Shown here: piece by piece, positions 35,423 through 44,559 of the stretch
How positions within the stretch are numbered: the stretch's first letter is position 1
Layout of the letters: each line of letters opens with the position of its first letter
Assembly: GCF_023612095.1 (NCBI RefSeq)
Contig: NZ_CP086235.1
Coordinates: forward strand, 3,235,501 to 3,299,500
Direction of reading: 5' to 3'
Source of the DNA: Cytobacillus firmus
GTDB lineage: Bacteria > Bacillota > Bacilli > Bacillales > Cytobacillaceae
Length of the DNA: 64,000 bases
Translations under genes and position numbers: made by a program
The notes under the pieces: model-generated
Seen by the model: only the letters and a program-made list of their open reading frames with translations
Databases searched by the model: none
Told to the model about the DNA's origin: nothing

Positions 35423-37099
35423 CTAGCTGTTAAAGAGAAGCACCTGAGTTTCGTATGGACGAAGTTTTATGGTTCTGCCAATTTGTATTTCATTGTAATT
35501 CCCAATCAGCGGTTCAAATTTTTTCTGCTGGAGGTCTGCAGGGAGTTCTGCTTCAGTGTTTCCGCCATAGAAGTTGCACATGACAAGAAGAGTCTGATTG
35601 CCGAGTGTTCTTGTATAGGCGTAGACTTCGGGATGTTGATCGAGTATAAGGTTATACTTTCCGTAAATAATAATTTCATTTTTCTTCCTGATTTCTATAA
35701 GCTTTTTATAATAATGAAAAACAGAGTCAGGGTTTTTCATGGCCTTTTCGACATTAATGTCTTTATAGTTAGGATTTACTTTTATCCATGGAGTTCCTTC
35801 CGTAAATCCTCCGTGCCTGGAAGAATCCCATTGCATTGGCGTTCTAGCATTGTCACGCCCTTTTGCATAGATGGCCTTCAGTGCTTTTTCCTCTGTCCAG
35901 CCATCGTTAAGAGCTTCTTTATAAAAGTTAAGTGTTTCTATATCTCTGTATTCATCAATGCTTGAGAAACGGACATTCGTCATTCCGATTTCTTCGCCCT
36001 GATAAATATATGGAGTTCCCTTCATCATATGCAGCAATGTTGCCAGCATCTTTGCTGACTTATCCCAATACTCTCCATCATTCCCGAATCTTGAAACAGA
36101 GCGCGGCTGATCATGATTATTAAAATAAAGACTGTTCCAGCCAACCTCATCCAGTTCATTTTGCCATTTGGTCAGATTTGTTTTTAGATCAAATAGATCA
36201 AGGGGTTTGAGGTCCCATTTGCCATTTGGCCCGTTATCGAGACTAACATGTTCAAACTGGAAGACCATATTTAACTCATTGCGTGATTCACCTGTATACT
36301 GCCGAGCCCACTCCGGATTTACACCAGGCATTTCACCGACAGTCATTACATCATACTTCGATAAGGCCTTTTCATTCATCTCCTGCAGGTATTCATGAAT
36401 TTTTGGGCCGTTTCGATAATACTTGCTTCCAGAAGCATATTTCTTCCCTGGCTTTGGTTCATCATCTGGAAGTCCCTCCACTTTGGAGATAAAGTTGACT
36501 ACATCCATTCTGAACCCGTCAATCCCTTTTTCAAGCCACCAGGTCATCATGTCGTAAATTTCTTTTCTCAGTTTCGGATTCTCCCAGTTGAGGTCAGGCT
36601 GTTTTTTTGAAAATAGATGCAAATAATATTCTCCTGTACTTTCGTCAAGCTCCCAGGCAGATCCGCCGAAATTGCTGCCCCAGTTATTCGGCTCCTTTCC
36701 ACTTTTTCCTTCACGCCATATATAGTAGTCCCTGTATGGATTATCTTTCGATTTCCTTGCTTCTGAAAACCAGATATGCTCGTCTGAACTATGGTTCACT
36801 ACCAGATCCATAATGAGTTTGATGCCTCTTGTATGCAGCTCTCCAAGAAGCTCTTCCCAATCCTCCATTGTTCCAAACTCACGCATAATATCCTGATAAT
36901 CACTGATATCATAGCCATTATCATCATTGGGTGATTTATAAACTGGAGAAAGCCAGACCACATCAATACCAAGCTCTTTCAAGTAATCAAGTCTTGAGAT
37001 AATTCCCTTTAAATCTCCTATTCCATCTCCATTGCTGTCCATGAAGCTTCGAGGGTAGATTTGGTAAACTACACTCTCTTTCCACCATTGCTTCTTCAT
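35423..37099 (-). CDS. Oligo-1,6-glucosidase / alpha-glucosidase (GH13_31, MalL-like)
   Basis: 558 residues. Same fold as treA but clearly a different subfamily. Catalytic motifs DGFRMDVVNFI, VGEMPGVN and FNNHDQPRSVSR are present. The Val after the nucleophile in GFRMDVVN is the residue used to predict alpha-1,6 over alpha-1,4 preference, so isomaltose-type substrates are likely. It sits between treP and treA, where B. subtilis has no gene. This suggests the operon also handles isomaltose, sucrose or maltose, or unphosphorylated alpha-glucosides. Substrate is inference. The start follows a GGAGG-like site. Confidence 0.87.
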   Translation of the reverse strand: MKKQWWKESVVYQIYPRSFMDSNGDGIGDLKGIISRLDYLKELGIDVVWLSPVYKSPNDDNGYDISDYQDIMREFGTMEDWEELLGELHTRGIKLIMDLVVNHSSDEHIWFSEARKSKDNPYRDYYIWREGKSGKEPNNWGSNFGGSAWELDESTGEYYLHLFSKKQPDLNWENPKLRKEIYDMMTWWLEKGIDGFRMDVVNFISKVEGLPDDEPKPGKKYASGSKYYRNGPKIHEYLQEMNEKALSKYDVMTVGEMPGVNPEWARQYTGESRNELNMVFQFEHVSLDNGPNGKWDLKPLDLFDLKTNLTKWQNELDEVGWNSLYFNNHDQPRSVSRFGNDGEYWDKSAKMLATLLHMMKGTPYIYQGEEIGMTNVRFSSIDEYRDIETLNFYKEALNDGWTEEKALKAIYAKGRDNARTPMQWDSSRHGGFTEGTPWIKVNPNYKDINVEKAMKNPDSVFHYYKKLIEIRKKNEIIIYGKYNLILDQHPEVYAYTRTLGNQTLLVMCNFYGGNTEAELPADLQQKKFEPLIGNYNEIQIGRTIKLRPYETQVLLFNS

Positions 37100-37189
37100 A
37101 ATGCAACCTCCGGTATATTAAAATATTGAGCAAGCCTAAAAATGGCAATACCATGGAATCATAGAACTCCATGGCATCAATCATTTTAT

Positions 37190-38593
37190 TTAAGCTTTTC
37201 TAAATTTCGAGAAAGCTAAAGTTAATACAAACGGCACAACTAGGGCAATCCCCATTCCGATAAAGAAAGCACCCCAGTTTTCCGCAAAGATGGAGAAGAA
37301 TGCCGGCAAGCCGCCTACTCCAATTGACGGTGCCTTAACACCATTTATAGTGATGAATATGCCTGCTGCAGCTGACCCAATAATCGCTGCAAAGAACGGA
37401 TACTTAAAGCGAAGATTAACCCCAAACATCGCCGGCTCCGTTACACCCAGCCACGCTGAAATGGAAGAAGTGAGCGCAAGCCCTTTCAGCTTTTCGTTCC
37501 CTTTGCTTAACAGCATCATGGCAAAAGCGGCTGAACCCTGTGCAATATTGGACAATGCCACCATCGGCCACAAAAACGTGCCGCCAATGCTGCCGATTAG
37601 CTGAAGATCGACTGCCAGGAATGTATGATGCATGCCAGTGATAACAAGAGGTGCATATAATCCTCCGTAAATCAAGCCTCCAAGGGCCGGAACAGCATCA
37701 AAGATTCCGACAACCCCATTTGTAATCCAGCTGCCAATCGTGAATGTAATTGGTCCGATGGCAATAAAAGAAAGAAATCCGGTAATAAGCAAAGCGATTG
37801 GCGCGACAGTCAGAAGCTGAAACGCATCAGGAATTCTTTTTCGCAGAAATACTTCTATCTTAGCCAAAACATATGAAGCAAATAATACAGGCAACACTTG
37901 GCCCTGGTAACCTACTTTTTCAATTTCAAGACCAAATAAATTCCACTTCGGAACTTCCTCTGCTGCACCATAGCCCCATGCATTTAAAAGATCAGGGTGC
38001 ACCAGCATCAAACCAAGCACCATACCAAGAAGCGGACTGCCGCCAAACCGGTTTACAGCACTCCATCCAATCAGGCCTGGAAGAAATACGAAAGCCGTAT
38101 TGGCAATCAGGTTAATGATGCTCGCCAGATCAGCCCAGTTTGTATAAACATCAACAAACGACTTATCATCGAAGAAAATATCCGGGGCTGTCATAATGTT
38201 GTTGATTCCCATCAGCAAACCAGCTGTTACGATAGCCGGGAGGATAGGAATAAAAATATCAGCCAGTGTTTTAATTCCACGCTGCAGGGGATTTAAGTTT
38301 TCGGCAGCTGCACTTTTGGTCTCTTCTTTTGACGATTCACCAATACCGGTTGTATCTGTCATTTCTTTATATACTTTATCAACGAGGCCTTGTCCAATCA
38401 CAACCTGGAATTGTCCATTGGTGGAAAATGAACCTTTTACAATATCAATATCTTCGAGCTTTTCTTTATTGACTTTTCCTTCATCTTTTAATGCAAAACG
38501 CAGCCTTGTTACACAATGAGTGGCCGCAGCGATATTATCCCTGCCCCCGATAGCTTCTACGATTTGCTCTGCTGACTCTTTATTTGTGGCCAT
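37190..38593 (-). CDS. treP: PTS trehalose-specific EIIBC component
   Basis: 467 residues. EIIB domain first, with the phosphorylated Cys27 in AATHCVTRLRF and the GSFSTNGQFQVVIGQG segment. The EIIC membrane domain (about residues 105-465) follows, with GMHHTFLAVDLQLIGS and SAWLGVTEPAMFGVNLR. No EIIA domain is present, so it must borrow EIIA-Glc, as TreP does in B. subtilis. It imports and phosphorylates trehalose. The start is ATG 38593, eight bases after GGAGGAG; the longer frame to 38623 is rejected. First gene of the tre group, under the operator region at 38704-38760. Confidence 0.94.
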   Translation of the reverse strand: MATNKESAEQIVEAIGGRDNIAAATHCVTRLRFALKDEGKVNKEKLEDIDIVKGSFSTNGQFQVVIGQGLVDKVYKEMTDTTGIGESSKEETKSAAAENLNPLQRGIKTLADIFIPILPAIVTAGLLMGINNIMTAPDIFFDDKSFVDVYTNWADLASIINLIANTAFVFLPGLIGWSAVNRFGGSPLLGMVLGLMLVHPDLLNAWGYGAAEEVPKWNLFGLEIEKVGYQGQVLPVLFASYVLAKIEVFLRKRIPDAFQLLTVAPIALLITGFLSFIAIGPITFTIGSWITNGVVGIFDAVPALGGLIYGGLYAPLVITGMHHTFLAVDLQLIGSIGGTFLWPMVALSNIAQGSAAFAMMLLSKGNEKLKGLALTSSISAWLGVTEPAMFGVNLRFKYPFFAAIIGSAAAGIFITINGVKAPSIGVGGLPAFFSIFAENWGAFFIGMGIALVVPFVLTLAFSKFRKA

Positions 38594-38703
38594 TCTACGC
38601 TCTCCTCCTGTTACCGTTTTCATATTAAAGAAAAAAACAGTTTTAAGGTTCTCATTTATCGTTCTCGATTTTTATAAATCTATCCATTACACACAAACTA
38701 ACT

Positions 38704-38760
38704 TGTATATACATGAACTGTTTACGCTTTCATTTTATCCTGTATATACATGTTAGTCAA
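38704..38760 (-). promoter_or_regulatory. treP promoter with two TreR-type operators and a cre site
   Basis: Minus strand: TTGACT (38755-38760), a 17-base spacer and TAAAAT (38732-38737). The palindrome TGTATATACA occurs twice, at 38741-38750 (inside the spacer) and 38704-38713, as in TreR operators, with centres 37 bases apart. Between them ATGAAAGCGTAAACA (38719-38733) fits the CcpA cre consensus at every fixed position and touches the -10. This predicts trehalose induction through TreR and glucose repression through CcpA. treR itself is not in the window. Confidence 0.82.
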
Positions 38761-38819
38761 CTATTTTTTATTTTCCTTCTTTTATATACCCATTCACTCG
38801 GTTTGAAAGCCATAAAAAA

Positions 38820-38860
38820 GAAAAACCGGCTTCGAGACTAATCGTCTGCAAAGCCGGTTC
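38820..38860 (-). terminator. Terminator after tatA
   Basis: Stem AACCGGCTT / AAGCCGGTT with an inner AGAC / GTCT pair and a T-rich tract on the minus strand. Confidence 0.8.
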
Positions 38861-38872
38861 TAAACCAGTAGG

Positions 38873-39052
38873 CTATTTTCTTTTATCATTATCATCATCA
38901 TCATCTTTAGTGAGATCACGGGTAGATTTCTTAAATTCTTTTAAGGTCTCCCCGAATGCTCTCCCTATTTCAGGAAGTTTTTTAGGACCAAAAATAATAA
39001 GAGCAAGAACCAGGATGAGAATTAAGCCTGGAATACCGATGTTTGATAACAT
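38873..39052 (-). CDS. tatA: Sec-independent (Tat) translocase subunit TatA
   Basis: 59 residues. One N-terminal membrane helix ([19 protein letters not shown]), the [14 protein letters not shown] hinge, an amphipathic helix with [11 protein letters not shown], and an acidic/basic tail. It forms the size-variable pore of the Tat pathway for folded proteins with TatC. No tatC neighbour, so it is an orphan tatA like tatAc of B. subtilis. The start is ATG 39052, eight bases after AAGGAG; the GTG nine bases upstream is rejected. Confidence 0.92.
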   Translation of the reverse strand: MLSNIGIPGLILILVLALIIFGPKKLPEIGRAFGETLKEFKKSTRDLTKDDDDDNDKRK

Positions 39053-39289
39053 GCTGAACACTCCTTATATATCATATCGCTTGAAACAGCAGTAATCTTG
39101 TTCATTGTCCATTATAGGGGATTGGCTCATAAAATCATAGTATGAGATATTTTTATAAAATCTATAATAAAAATCTGCCGTACTGCTTTTTCCATTTTTT
39201 CTCCTGGTTAAATGTTTATGTCATGTCAGGTATGCGGTAAATAATAGATTATAACTGTTTTACGAATTATCAATATAGGAGTGATGGCT

Positions 39290-39703
39290 ATGCCTGACAT
39301 AGAAACGAAAGAGTATAAGGACGGCTATAAAAAATTTTCTTCCAGGGCAAAACGTTATGCGGAGGATCCTGAAAAAACAAAAGGTCTGCTTAACAAGGCT
39401 ACACTTAAAGCTGAGAAAAACAAATCTTCGTTAAGTGATATATGGGAAAAGTTTCAGCTGCTGATCGATTTAGTTAAGGCATGGTCAAAAGGCGATTACC
39501 GGCATATCTCCAAAAAATCAATTATCTTTATTATTGCATCCATCCTATACTTTGTCTCTCCTATCGACCTGGTTCCAGACTTTTTAATTGGAATGGGTAT
39601 TCTTGATGATGCAGCAGTACTTGGTTTTGCCGTCAGCCAGATTACAGGTGAACTTGAGAAATTCAAAACCTGGAAAGAAAGCCGGACTATTGAAATGAAA
39701 TAA
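39290..39703 (+). CDS. YkvA-like membrane protein (DUF1232)
   Basis: 137 residues. The conserved DUF1232 core SKKSIIFIIASILYFVSPIDLVPDFL (written here across two helices, about residues 75-105) ends in the family PIDLIPD motif, followed by GILDDAAVLGF. A charged N-terminal region precedes it. Function unknown; the family is common in Bacillus. AGGAG lies eight bases before ATG 39290; the GTG and ATG just upstream lie on the ribosome site itself. Confidence 0.85.
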   Translation: MPDIETKEYKDGYKKFSSRAKRYAEDPEKTKGLLNKATLKAEKNKSSLSDIWEKFQLLIDLVKAWSKGDYRHISKKSIIFIIASILYFVSPIDLVPDFLIGMGILDDAAVLGFAVSQITGELEKFKTWKESRTIEMK

Positions 39704-39733
39704 CTTTCAAATGGTGTCCATTTTGATATTGTC

Positions 39734-39742
39734 TGCTATAAT
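39734..39742 (+). promoter_or_regulatory. Extended -10 promoter upstream of the TPP riboswitch
   Basis: TGCTATAAT is an extended -10 (TGn then TATAAT). No good -35 is visible 17 bases upstream, as often seen with extended -10 promoters. Confidence 0.5.
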
Positions 39743-39787
39743 AAATCAAGGAAAGTATTCATGCCTTTTAAAATTAAATAGCAAGAA

Positions 39788-39878
39788 ATGTAGGGGAACC
39801 GGTGTGCCGGTTGAGACTTCATCCTTAAGATGCTGACCCTTTGAACCTGATCTGGCTAATACCGGCGTAGGGAACATA
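39788..39878 (+). promoter_or_regulatory. TPP riboswitch (thi box)
   Basis: Contains TAGGGGAACC, GTTGAGACTTC, ACCCTTTGAACCTGATCTGG, then TAATACCGGCGTAGGGAA, the conserved thi-box elements in order. GTTGAGA replaces the more common GCTGAGA. With the terminator at 39910 it should switch off the uptake operon when thiamine pyrophosphate is plentiful. Confidence 0.95.
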
Positions 39879-39909
39879 TTCTTAAACATATTAAAATGTT
39901 TTTTATATG

Positions 39910-39938
39910 CGTCCCGGTTTTATGCCGGGGCGTTTTTT
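39910..39938 (+). terminator. Riboswitch expression-platform terminator
   Basis: Stem CGTCCCGG / CCGGGGCG (one G-T pair) followed by six T, between the TPP aptamer and thiY. Confidence 0.85.
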
Positions 39939-40002
39939 ATTTTTTCAGGGCAGACTAATATCAACTTTCCTTATTACATAAAAGCTTCTGGGGGGTTTCT
40001 CT

Positions 40003-41006
40003 ATGAAAAAATGTTTAGCAGCTATTTCTGCGCTGCTGCTGCTAACCGGCTGTGCCGGCAGCGGTCAGAATGCTGAAACTGGAAATGAAGATGCAGGCAG
40101 CAAACAAGAATTGAAAGAAGTTACTGTCGTATTGGATTGGACACCCAATACCAATCATACCGGCTTATATGCCGCAAAAGAAAAAGGCTATTTTAAAGAA
40201 GAAGGGCTCGATGTCGAAATTATCATGCCAGGCGAAGCAGGTGCAGATCAATTGACGGCATCAGGCAAGGCTGATTTCGGTGTCAGCTATCAGGAAAGCA
40301 TTACAGAAGCCCGTGTACAGGGTGTGCCGCTGGTATCAATAGCGGCTGTCATTCAGCACAATACTTCCGGTTTTGCATCCCCTGTCGAAAAAAACATTAA
40401 ATCACCGAAAGACTTTGAAGGAAAAACGTATGGCGGGTGGGGAGCTCCTTTAGAAAAATCAGTAATTGACTCCCTAATGAAAAAGGAAAATGCCGATGCT
40501 GATAAAGTGTCAATTGTGAACATGGGAGATGCAGACTTTTTTACGGCGGTTAAAAGAGATATAGACTTCGCATGGATTTATTACGGATGGACAGGTGTAG
40601 AAGCTGAGCTTCGGGGGAAAAGATTAATATGGTCTACCTCACAGACTACTCAGAAAAACTGGATTACTACACGCCTGTTCTCGCTACCAGTGAAAAAATG
40701 ATTGAAGATGATCCGGAAACTGTCAAAGCATTTGTAAATGCTGCAGCTAAAGGATATGAATTTGCAATCGACAAGCCGGGCGAAGCAGCTGATATTCTGT
40801 TAAAGAATGCTCCAGACCTGGATAGCGAATTGGTCAAAAAGAGTCAGGAGTGGCTATCCCCGCGCTATCAGGACGATGCTCCCAGATGGGGAGAACAAAA
40901 GCTTGAGGTCTGGGAAAACTATGCAGACTGGATGCATGAAAATGGTCTTTTAGATAAAGAATTAGATGCCGGCAAAGCATTTACAAATGACTTCCTGCCG
41001 GAATAA
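40003..41006 (+). CDS. thiY: ThiY-like HMP/thiamine-precursor binding lipoprotein, broken by a frameshift
   Basis: The lipobox LLTGC is at residue 17 after a Lys-led signal peptide, then an NMT1/ThiY-type periplasmic-binding fold ([38 protein letters not shown]). The frame runs to a stop at 40701, but homology clearly continues in another frame from about 40617 ([17 protein letters not shown] to the stop at 41006). One extra base in the GGGGGAAAA run at 40613-40621 would restore a single protein of about 334 residues. It binds formylaminopyrimidine or HMP for ThiXZ. As written the product would lose its C-terminal third. Confidence 0.88.
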
Positions 41007-41020
41007 GGAGAGTTTATGAA

Positions 41021-41314
41021 ATGGCAAACGCACTTGTAAGCATTCAAATCATACCAAAAACAAAAGATGGGGAAAGTGTTATTCCTTACGTTGATGAAGC
41101 AATCAGTATCATTCAGCAATCCGGCGTTAAGTACGAAGTGCATCCCCTCGAAACAACGATGGAAGGCGATTTAGAACATTTACTGAAAATCATTGCTGAC
41201 ATGAACAGAAAAATGATTGAAATAGGAAGCAGCAATGTAATCTCACAGGTTAAGATACTCTATCAGCCCGATGGTATTGAAATGAGTGATTTAACGGAGA
41301 AGTACCGTCCATGA
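41021..41314 (+). CDS. Thiamine-binding protein, MTH1187/YkoF-like (DUF77)
   Basis: 97 residues, ferredoxin-like fold of the MTH1187 family: VSIQIIPKTKDGESVIPYVD, then a GVKYEVHPLETTMEG strand-turn that forms the ligand pocket. Family members bind thiamine or its pyrimidine moiety and are found in thiamine uptake operons. Its stop overlaps the thiX start (ATGA at 41311). It lies inside the TPP-controlled operon, so a soluble carrier or sensor of the imported pyrimidine is the natural guess. Confidence 0.82.
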   Translation: MANALVSIQIIPKTKDGESVIPYVDEAISIIQQSGVKYEVHPLETTMEGDLEHLLKIIADMNRKMIEIGSSNVISQVKILYQPDGIEMSDLTEKYRP

Positions 41315-42077
41315 TCAATGTGCTAAGGAAAGGATGGAGGCCGGCTGCGGTTCTCCTCCTTTTATTCATTTTTGGGAGCTGGCGGTAAATCTGGCAGGAG
41401 TCCCTGCATGGCTCCTGCCTCCACCAACAGATATCATTCAGGAGGCGGTTTTGGGCTGGGATGGCTTCCGCCCGCATCTTCAATCGACAGTCCAGCTTTC
41501 CCTTTGGGGATTTGCGATTGGCACTGCAATCGGATTGCTTACAGCTGTAATACTGCACTTATTACCTTTTATTAGGGAGTCTGTTTACCCTCTCCTCATC
41601 CTTTCACAGAATGTGCCAATAATTGTTCTGGCTCCTCTGCTGGTTGTCTGGTTTGGATTTGGCCTTCTTCCAAAGCTTATTGTCATTACGCTGGTATGCT
41701 TCTTCCCCATTACTGTTGCAGCATTGGATGGTTTTCGGCAGACTCCGGGAGAACTCAGGCATTATATGCTGATGGCAGGGGCCGGCAAAGGACAGCTTTT
41801 TTGGAAGCTTGAGCTTCCCCATTCCCTTCCATCTTTATTCTCCGGGCTAAAGATCTCTGCAACCTATAGTGTGATGGGTGCTGTAATATCTGAATGGCTC
41901 GGAGCTAAAGCCGGAATAGGGGTTTATATGACTCTAGCCTCTTCTTCATTTCGGACAGACCGTGTTTTTGTAGCCATACTTGCAATTATGCTGTTAAGTT
42001 TGCTGCTTTTTGGAGGAATATTACTGGCAGAACGTTTGCTTATTAAATGGAAGTCCAGGGAGAGTGACGGGAAATGA
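41311..42077 (+). CDS. thiX: ThiX-like ABC permease, broken near the N-terminus by a frameshift
   Basis: The true start is ATG 41311, overlapping the previous stop. It reads MINVLRKGWRPAAVLLLLF and then hits a stop after GSWR. The rest of the permease is in another frame (FWELAVNLAGVPAWLLPPPT onward) and ends at 42077. One extra base in the T5G3 run at 41369-41376 joins them into a normal 255-residue BPD-transport permease with six helices and the EAA loop (LMAGAGKGQLFWKLELPHS). It moves the pyrimidine through the membrane with ThiZ. The frame from 41334 alone would lack the first helix. Confidence 0.87.
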
Positions 42078-42808
42078 TACAATTAGCGGTTAATTCTCTA
42101 ACGAAAAGTTTCGATTCAAATCCGGTTTTAAGCAATTTGAGTTTTCAAGTAAATGAAGGAGAGTTTGTTTCGATTTTAGGTCCATCAGGCAGCGGAAAGA
42201 GCACCATCTTTAACCTGATTGGCGGGATTCTCCTGCCTGATGAAGGGTCCATAACTCTTGGGAATGTTGAGATCACCGGCAAACGCGGTTCAATCAGCTA
42301 TATGCCCCAGACACCTTCCCTGTTGCCATGGAGAACCATCCTTCAGAATGTACTGCTTGGCCAGGAAATTATGGGGACAGCGGATCCGGAAGCAGCCAGA
42401 AAAATGCTTCAAAAAGCGGGACTCGGTGACTATGAAAATGCATTTCCGCATGAATTATCAGGAGGCATGAAGCAAAGGGCCGCCTTTATCCGGGCACTAT
42501 TAAGCCCGCAGCCAATCATACTGCTGGATGAACCTTTTTCAGCTTTGGATGAGCTTACCCGTCTTGATATGCAGAAATGGCTTCTCGATATTTGGAATGA
42601 ACATAAGCCGACGATTCTGTTTGTCACTCACAATATCGAAGAAGCCATTTACCTCTCTGATCGAATATTAATACTCGGCAGCAAGCCTGCTAAAGTGGTT
42701 CAGGAATATAAAGTGCCTTTTGGGCGGCCGCGAATGGAGGAAATTTTCCTGGATGAAAATTTCCTTGAATGCAAAAGAAGCATTCATCATGCGCTGAAAA
42801 ATCATTAG
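42074..42808 (+). CDS. thiZ: ThiZ-like ABC transporter ATPase
   Basis: 244 residues. Walker A GPSGSGKST, Q-loop in SYMPQTPSLLPW, signature LSGGMKQRAAFIRALL, Walker B PIILLDEPFSALDE and switch His in FVTHNIEEA. It powers ThiXY uptake of the HMP precursor. ATG overlaps the thiX stop (ATGA), so translation is coupled. No frameshift here, in contrast to thiY and thiX. Confidence 0.93.
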   Translation: MIQLAVNSLTKSFDSNPVLSNLSFQVNEGEFVSILGPSGSGKSTIFNLIGGILLPDEGSITLGNVEITGKRGSISYMPQTPSLLPWRTILQNVLLGQEIMGTADPEAARKMLQKAGLGDYENAFPHELSGGMKQRAAFIRALLSPQPIILLDEPFSALDELTRLDMQKWLLDIWNEHKPTILFVTHNIEEAIYLSDRILILGSKPAKVVQEYKVPFGRPRMEEIFLDENFLECKRSIHHALKNH

Positions 42809-42819
42809 GAGGCAGCAGC

Positions 42820-43587
42820 ATGGATAATTATATTGATGCCCATATTCATCTGGATAAGTACAGCGATATTGATTTAGAAAAAATGTTTCATGAAATGCCG
42901 TTTAAGCTTTCACTTGTTACAGTTTCAAGCGATTTAAACTCCTGCAAAAGAAACCTTGCTCTTGCAGAAATCTATCCCTTTGTTAAACCTGCCTTTGGTT
43001 TTCACCCTGAACAGGTTCTGCCCAATGATCATGATATTTCAGAGCTTTTCAGCTGGATAAAGATTCACACAGAGCAGATGGCTGCTGTTGGTGAGGTTGG
43101 CCTTCCATACTATTTAAGACCTAAGGGGAGCAAGGTTCCAGGCGGATATATTGAACTTCTTGAAGAATTCATAAAGCTTGCTAAAAAACAGGATAAGCCC
43201 ATTGTCCTCCATGCAATTTATGATGATGCACAGATTGTGTGCAATTTATTGGAAAAGCATTCAATTAAAAAGGCTCATTTCCACTGGTTTAAAGGTGACA
43301 CTGCAGCAGCAAGCAGGCTGATTTCCAATGGGTATTACATATCCTTTACTCCAGATATCGTGTATGAAAAAGAAATACAGGTTCTCGTACGGGATTACCC
43401 GCTGGATAAGTTGATGGCAGAAACAGACGGCCCATGGGAATTCGAGGGCCCTTTTAAAAACAAACCTACCCACCCTTCCATGATGGCCCATTCTATCAGT
43501 GCCCTTGCTGAACTAAAAGAAATATCTTTCAGCAGCGCCCTTAAGATGCTTTATGATAATACAAAAAGCTTCTATAATATTGATTAA
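42820..43587 (+). CDS. TatD-family metal-dependent hydrolase in the thiamine operon
   Basis: 255 residues. Metal ligands of the TatD type: DAHIHLDKYSD (HxH), GEVGLPYYL (Glu), HAIYDD, HFHWFKGD (His) and AETDGPWEF (Asp). Length and order fit the superfamily, but it is divergent from the housekeeping TatD DNases. Its place as the last gene of a TPP-riboswitch operon for pyrimidine uptake suggests a deacylase or amidohydrolase step in salvage of thiamine breakdown products. That is inference from position. The start is ATG 42820 after AGGAGG. Confidence 0.82.
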   Translation: MDNYIDAHIHLDKYSDIDLEKMFHEMPFKLSLVTVSSDLNSCKRNLALAEIYPFVKPAFGFHPEQVLPNDHDISELFSWIKIHTEQMAAVGEVGLPYYLRPKGSKVPGGYIELLEEFIKLAKKQDKPIVLHAIYDDAQIVCNLLEKHSIKKAHFHWFKGDTAAASRLISNGYYISFTPDIVYEKEIQVLVRDYPLDKLMAETDGPWEFEGPFKNKPTHPSMMAHSISALAELKEISFSSALKMLYDNTKSFYNID

Positions 43588-43588
43588 T

Positions 43589-43627
43589 CTGCCTTAAAAA
43601 GGCTTTTACCATAAGGCAGTTTTTTTA
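43589..43627 (+). terminator. Terminator of the thiamine uptake operon
   Basis: Stem CTGCCTTA / TAAGGCAG with an inner AAAAGG-CTTTT pair, followed by a T run. Confidence 0.8.
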
Positions 43628-43734
43628 TTTAGATTAGATAAAATATACTAGATAAATATAATCACATCGCACCATTCCTAATTATGGAAATATAGGTTAA
43701 TCTTATATTGGACAATACTTTTAGGAGGTATGTG

Positions 43735-44475
43735 ATGAAAAAGTATATTTTCTTATTCTTGACTATTTTACTAGTTTTCTCAGGCAATGTTTCTGCACAG
43801 CCCAAAAGTAATTCGGCAGGTTTGACTGAGAAAGATTTCATGAAATCCGTGTTAAAATCTAATGAGTTTAAGGAATTCAAAGCTTCTATATTAAAAGATG
43901 CCTCCACCCAGCCAAAAGCTCTTATTGATGAAAAAGGAAAACAATATGGCTGGACAGTGCAATATGAAATTGAATACAACGAAAAAAACATTTCCTTAGA
44001 TGAAAAAGCTCTTGTAAATTTCTCATCCCTTCTATCATTCTCCTTTGAGTCCGGGAAGGGATTAAAAGTGTGGCTGGTTGATTACAGCAGGCTTATTGAG
44101 GAACAGGCTTTTTACGTAAAAGACTTGAAGTCTGAAAAGGAGACAAAAATAGATATATCCAAAAACCGCACCTTTACTGATTATTTAACAGAAGTAGAAT
44201 TGAAAAAAACACAGCTGATTAAAGAAGCGGCCAAAAGCAAAACAGTTTCTTCCGATAAAGCCACAGCATCCGCCCAGCTATGCTACTACTGTACAAAGTA
44301 TGAATGGCGCGGCGGATATCCCTGCTCATCCGCTAACACTGAGTCTGAAGCTTCAGTATCATTCCAGCTTGAAGAAAACGGGCTGAATCCGGATTCTGTG
44401 GTCATTGAATGCTATGTTCCCCGCCATAAGGTGTGCGTTGACGGAGAATGGAGAACCTATTGCCCTATACAATGA
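43735..44475 (+). CDS. Secreted protein with a Cys-rich C-terminus, unknown family
   Basis: 246 residues. Signal peptide MKKYIFLFLTILLVFSGNVSA with cleavage before QPKSN. The middle is charged with alternating strands. The last 75 residues hold six cysteines (CYYCTKYEWRGGYPC, IECYVPRHKVC, TYC), enough for three disulfides in an extracellular domain. AGGAGG precedes ATG 43735. It lies alone between two terminators. I do not recognise the family; similarity to antimicrobial or regulatory secreted proteins is possible but not shown. Confidence 0.65.
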   Translation: MKKYIFLFLTILLVFSGNVSAQPKSNSAGLTEKDFMKSVLKSNEFKEFKASILKDASTQPKALIDEKGKQYGWTVQYEIEYNEKNISLDEKALVNFSSLLSFSFESGKGLKVWLVDYSRLIEEQAFYVKDLKSEKETKIDISKNRTFTDYLTEVELKKTQLIKEAAKSKTVSSDKATASAQLCYYCTKYEWRGGYPCSSANTESEASVSFQLEENGLNPDSVVIECYVPRHKVCVDGEWRTYCPIQ

Positions 44476-44479
44476 AAAG

Positions 44480-44509
44480 AACGGCTAAGCGAATCGCTTA
44501 GCCGTTTTT
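44480..44509 (+). terminator. Terminator after the Cys-rich protein gene
   Basis: Perfect stem AACGGCTAAGCG / CGCTTAGCCGTT with a 3-base loop and TTTTT. Confidence 0.85.
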
Positions 44510-44559
44510 GTTATCCTTTCGTGCCTGATGCGATATTCGAACCCCTTACAGGAGTCAAA

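Noticed and set aside
40629..41006. Independent 125-residue gene
   Set aside because: It is the C-terminal third of thiY in a shifted frame, without its own ribosome site.
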